Below, one piece after another: positions 12,946 through 14,339 of a DNA stretch of 14,339 nucleotides. Within the stretch, counting starts at the first letter, position 1. The number at the start of each line of letters is the position of its first letter. This DNA comes from JAHITU01 sp043800905. Lineage in GTDB: Bacteria > Patescibacteriota > Minisyncoccia > Phycocordibacterales > UBA12079. The notes under the pieces were generated by a model. It saw only the letters and a program-made list of their open reading frames with translations. It ran no database searches and had not been told where the DNA came from. A program made the translations under genes and the position numbers. The stretch spans positions 1 through 14,339 of the forward strand of contig JAZDMO010000005.1 of assembly GCA_043800905.1 (NCBI GenBank), written 5' to 3'.

Positions 12946-13179
12946 TTATAATCCTAACAATTCTGCGATTCGAGATTGGTCAAAACCAACAACAATTTCA
13001 CCATTAATATCAATTACAGGAACTCCTAATTGTCCACTTTTTTCAATTAATTCTCTTCTCTTATTGTCATCAACCGAAACATCAAAGACTTCAACTTCAA
13101 TTTGATTTTGATCAAAATAATCTTTTGCCAAATTACAATAACCACAAGTTGGTGTAGAATACATTTTTACTTTTGCCAT
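12946..13179 (-). CDS. Glutaredoxin-like protein
   Basis: A small cytoplasmic thiol-disulfide oxidoreductase of the glutaredoxin/NrdH group, 77 residues, normal length. It shows the active site TPTCGYC (Cys12 and Cys15), the cis-proline segment GVPVI (52-56) and the glutathione/helix region VGFDQSRIAELL (64-75). The N-terminal strand VKMYSTP is typical. Possible partners are ribonucleotide reductase or other thiol enzymes; none lies beside it. The ATG start fits the family; no SD is seen. An inverted repeat sits in the upstream region (13198-13231), and a weak promoter candidate lies about 110 nt before the ATG. Confidence 0.95.
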   Translation of the reverse strand: MAKVKMYSTPTCGYCNLAKDYFDQNQIEVEVFDVSVDDNKRRELIEKSGQLGVPVIDINGEIVVGFDQSRIAELLGL

Positions 13180-13197
13180 AATTTTTGAATGAGGATT

Positions 13198-13231
13198 TAT
13201 AGAAATGATTATGATAATGAATATTTCTATA
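13198..13231. promoter_or_regulatory. Inverted repeat upstream of the glutaredoxin gene
   Basis: Nine-bp perfect arms TATAGAAAT (13198-13206) and ATTTCTATA (13223-13231) flank a 16-nt spacer that itself contains ATTAT-G-ATAAT (13208-13218). It ends 18 bp before the ATG. It could be an operator or an RNA structure in the leader. Confidence 0.5.
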
Positions 13232-13295
13232 TAACCCGAATGATAAAATTATATATACTTCTATAATTTTTTTTATTAATTATTAATTCTTTTTC

Positions 13296-13323
13296 ATTTT
13301 ACTCTTTATCTTTAATTTTTCAA
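13296..13323 (-). promoter_or_regulatory. Weak promoter candidate for the glutaredoxin gene
   Basis: On the minus strand, TTGAAA (13323-13318) and TAAAAT (13301-13296) are 16 bp apart. The leader would be about 110 nt and would include the dyad at 13198-13231. The region is so AT-rich that chance matches are likely. Confidence 0.35.
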
Positions 13324-13331
13324 AATTTTAA

Positions 13332-13356
13332 GGCGTGATCATACAAAGATCACGCC
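13332..13356 (-). terminator. Terminator of the 108-residue gene
   Basis: A 9-bp GC-rich stem GGCGTGATC (13332-13340) / GATCACGCC (13348-13356) has a 7-nt loop. On the minus strand it lies 20 nt after the stop and is followed by TTAAAATTTT. Confidence 0.75.
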
Positions 13357-13376
13357 CCTAGAATTATATTAAGTTT

Positions 13377-13703
13377 TTATTTTAGAAGGACTTCGTGACA
13401 TCTACTTTTAGCATCAACCCAAAAAATTTTTCCTTTAAAGTCTTTTTTAATTTTGCACCAATGCACAAAACTGCTAATGGCAGAAGATTTTGAACCATTG
13501 ATAAAAATTTCGGTTATCTTAGGATTTCTATTAAACTGCAACTTAGCCTCTCCTACAGTTTCTGCTAAAAGACAGATGTTTTTAACGTTAATAGAAGAAC
13601 CGCCCCTATCCCAAAAAAGACAAACACTATCTGCCTTTTTTAGTTTTTTCTTTTCTTCCTTAGCTATCTTCGAAAAATTTCTTTCATTTCCGTTTCTACA
13701 CAT
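13377..13703 (-). CDS. Small hypothetical protein, 108 residues
   Basis: I do not recognise the family. It begins with a strongly basic segment (MCRNGNERNFSKIAKEEKKKLKKAD), then alternating strands and helices (SVCLFWDRGG, INVKNICLLAETVGEAKLQF, KITEIFINGSKSSAISSFVHWCKI, KGKIFWVDAKSRC). It has five Cys (2, 28, 44, 83, 102) not arranged as CxxC. No membrane helix is seen; the basic start could bind nucleic acid. The gene is supported by SD GGGAGGAAG about 8 nt before the ATG, an extended -10 (TGTTATAAA) with an overlapping dyad, and a terminator after the stop. It is divergent from the 63-residue Cys protein at 13891, with 187 bp of shared control region. Confidence 0.8.
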   Translation of the reverse strand: MCRNGNERNFSKIAKEEKKKLKKADSVCLFWDRGGSSINVKNICLLAETVGEAKLQFNRNPKITEIFINGSKSSAISSFVHWCKIKKDFKGKIFWVDAKSRCHEVLLK

Positions 13704-13745
13704 TGGTTACTTCCTCCCTTAAAATAAACAAAAAGAACTCTTCTG

Positions 13746-13784
13746 ATTTAGATTTATAACATAAAAGCCAAATAAAATCTAAAT
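13746..13784 (-). promoter_or_regulatory. Extended -10 promoter and operator-like dyad of the 108-residue gene
   Basis: On the minus strand an extended -10, TGT-TATAAA (13761-13753), would start transcription near 13746. Inverted repeat arms ATTTAGATTT (13746-13755) and AAATCTAAAT (13775-13784) with a 19-nt spacer cover the -10/start and the -35 region. This placement suits a repressor. Confidence 0.55.
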
Positions 13785-13824
13785 ATCTTTTATTTTTTGA
13801 AAAATTTTTTATTTAAAAAAAGTA

Positions 13825-13852
13825 TTGCAAAACAAAATTTATTGGATATACT
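13825..13852 (+). promoter_or_regulatory. Promoter of the 63-residue Cys protein
   Basis: TTGCAA (13825-13830) and TATACT (13847-13852) are 16 bp apart. The start near 13859 leaves a leader of about 32 nt that contains the SD AAAGGAGA (13878-13885), 5 nt before the ATG. Confidence 0.7.
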
Positions 13853-13890
13853 TTTTGTAGACAATAACAAAGTACACAAAGGAGATAAAT

Positions 13891-14082
13891 ATGAACGGAA
13901 AAGACCAAGAAGAATTTAAAAAACAAAAGTGCGCTAGATGCGGTGGTAATCCAGACACTAGCTTTTATTTTTTACCGATATGTGAAAATCAAAGCGGAGT
14001 CCAATCAACACCAGACTTATGTATGTTTAAACCAGAATTTCAACACATATGTCGGTTCTTCAAATCTAAAGAAGCAGAATAA
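13891..14082 (+). CDS. Small Cys-containing protein, 63 residues
   Basis: I do not recognise the family. A charged start (MNGKDQEEFKKQK) leads into a CxxC knuckle (Cys14-Ala-Arg-Cys17-Gly-Gly), with further Cys at 31, 44 and 54, enough for one zinc site. Aromatic residues (FYFLP, MFKPEF, CRFF) could pack around it. There is no membrane helix. The gene is a complete single unit: promoter TTGCAA/TATACT, strong SD, and a perfect 14-bp hairpin terminator starting 9 bp after the stop. It is divergent from the 108-residue gene. Its CARCGG knuckle recalls the CARC of the 98-residue protein at 11194-11490, but the rest does not align by eye. Confidence 0.85.
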   Translation: MNGKDQEEFKKQKCARCGGNPDTSFYFLPICENQSGVQSTPDLCMFKPEFQHICRFFKSKEAE

Positions 14083-14090
14083 GCACGCAA

Positions 14091-14130
14091 AAGGGTTGGT
14101 TTGCACAGCAAACCAACCCTTCTCTTTTTT
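14091..14130 (+). terminator. Rho-independent terminator of the 63-residue gene
   Basis: A perfect 14-bp stem (14091-14104 with 14108-14121, core GGGTTGGTTTGC) closes an ACA loop and is followed by CTCTTTTTT. Its size and triloop match the terminator at 3876-3915, though the sequence differs. Confidence 0.92.
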
Positions 14131-14182
14131 CCACAAAATTAATCCAAGATTTCTCTTCAGCTATACTAGGTCAAAGTATTTA

Positions 14183-14216
14183 CACCGAGCTTGTCGAGGT
14201 GCGGGATGGCCCGCAC
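14183..14216. repeat. Composite GC-rich palindromic repeat after the nuclease gene
   Basis: CACCGAGCTTGTCGAGGTG (14183-14201) is an imperfect hairpin, overlapped by a perfect 7-bp stem GTGCGGG-ATGG-CCCGCAC (14199-14216). It starts 2 bp from the stop of the minus-strand gene and may terminate it. The TCGACAAGCTCGG-like core resembles repeats I recall from many bacterial genomes. Confidence 0.7.
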
Positions 14217-14217
14217 A

Positions 14218-14339
14218 CTAATTCTCATTTCGGAAAAGTCTAATTGTTGAATCTATACGTTTTAAAAGTTGAACACGAGCTTGACCTCTTAGTTTTAAAG
14301 AAGATTCTCTTTTTCTAGCCTCCTGTTCTGTTTTATACG
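14218..14339 (-). CDS. C-terminus of a probable GIY-YIG endonuclease (runs off the window)
   Basis: A minus-strand frame enters from the window edge and stops at TAG (14220-14218), giving 39 residues. They begin YKTEQEARKRESSLKLRGQA and end RIDSTIRLFRNEN. The pattern T-E-x-E-A-x-K-R-E-x-x-L-K, with the Glu that ends the GIY-YIG fold and the basic tail after it, matches the C-terminus of small UvrC-like GIY-YIG nucleases. The catalytic GIY and YIG strands are outside the window. These genes are frequent and often mobile in CPR genomes. A GC-rich hairpin follows the stop. Confidence 0.7.
   Translation of the reverse strand, partial: YKTEQEARKRESSLKLRGQARVQLLKRIDSTIRLFRNEN

Noticed and set aside
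13453..13722. Plus-strand frame of 89 codons opposite the 108-residue gene
   Set aside because: The minus-strand gene has SD, promoter and terminator; the plus-strand frame has none.
13943..14221. Plus-strand frame overlapping the 63-residue gene in another phase
   Set aside because: It runs through the terminator hairpin and a GC repeat; the 63-residue frame has the SD and the Cys pattern.

Overview
The window is AT-rich, uses the standard code (TAA, TGA and TAG all act as stops) and is mostly written on the minus strand. Compact genes, short AT-rich spacers, tRNAs without an encoded CCA, a mix of genes with and without Shine-Dalgarno (SD) sites, small orphan proteins and GC-rich palindromic repeats scattered through AT-rich DNA together suggest a Patescibacteria/CPR (Parcubacteria-like) chromosome. 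This assignment is inference; there is no rRNA or other phylogenetic marker to settle it.

Layout. 1-130: the first codons of a transposase-like helix-turn-helix protein, abutting a truncated MacB-type permease. 107-3548 (minus): a MacA/MacB-like export operon in the order membrane-fusion protein, ABC ATPase, permease; the permease lacks its C-terminal membrane part. 3613-3915 (plus): a self-contained 57-residue gene with promoter, SD and terminator. 3913-3954: a 42-bp perfect palindrome between two convergent terminators. 4014-6193 (minus): groES-groEL with a near-consensus promoter and no CIRCE element. 6199-7885 (minus): RmuC and an HD-domain hydrolase, overlapping by 8 bp. 7940-10555 (minus): a P-type cation ATPase. 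10721-11197 (plus): a YqeY/GatB-like protein carrying an in-frame palindromic repeat. 11194-14126: tRNA-Phe(GAA), tRNA-Arg(CCU), a glutaredoxin, two small membrane proteins and three small Cys-containing proteins, several with visible operators and terminators. 14218-14339: the C-terminus of a probable GIY-YIG nuclease.

How the parts fit. Most of this is housekeeping: protein folding (GroESL), ion transport, export, thiol redox and DNA maintenance. I found no CRISPR array, prophage, toxin-antitoxin pair or recognisable defence system. The most unusual material is small-scale. A tRNA-Arg has two adjacent U-U mismatches in its acceptor stem, and a better-matching 5' strand lies 11 nt upstream. 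A partial copy of tRNA-Phe is split by a 19-nt GC hairpin. A 21-nt palindromic repeat encodes seven extra residues in YqeY. A set of small genes stands out by strong SD sites, near-consensus promoters, operator-like dyads and perfect hairpin terminators, whereas two larger genes appear to be transcribed as leaderless mRNAs.
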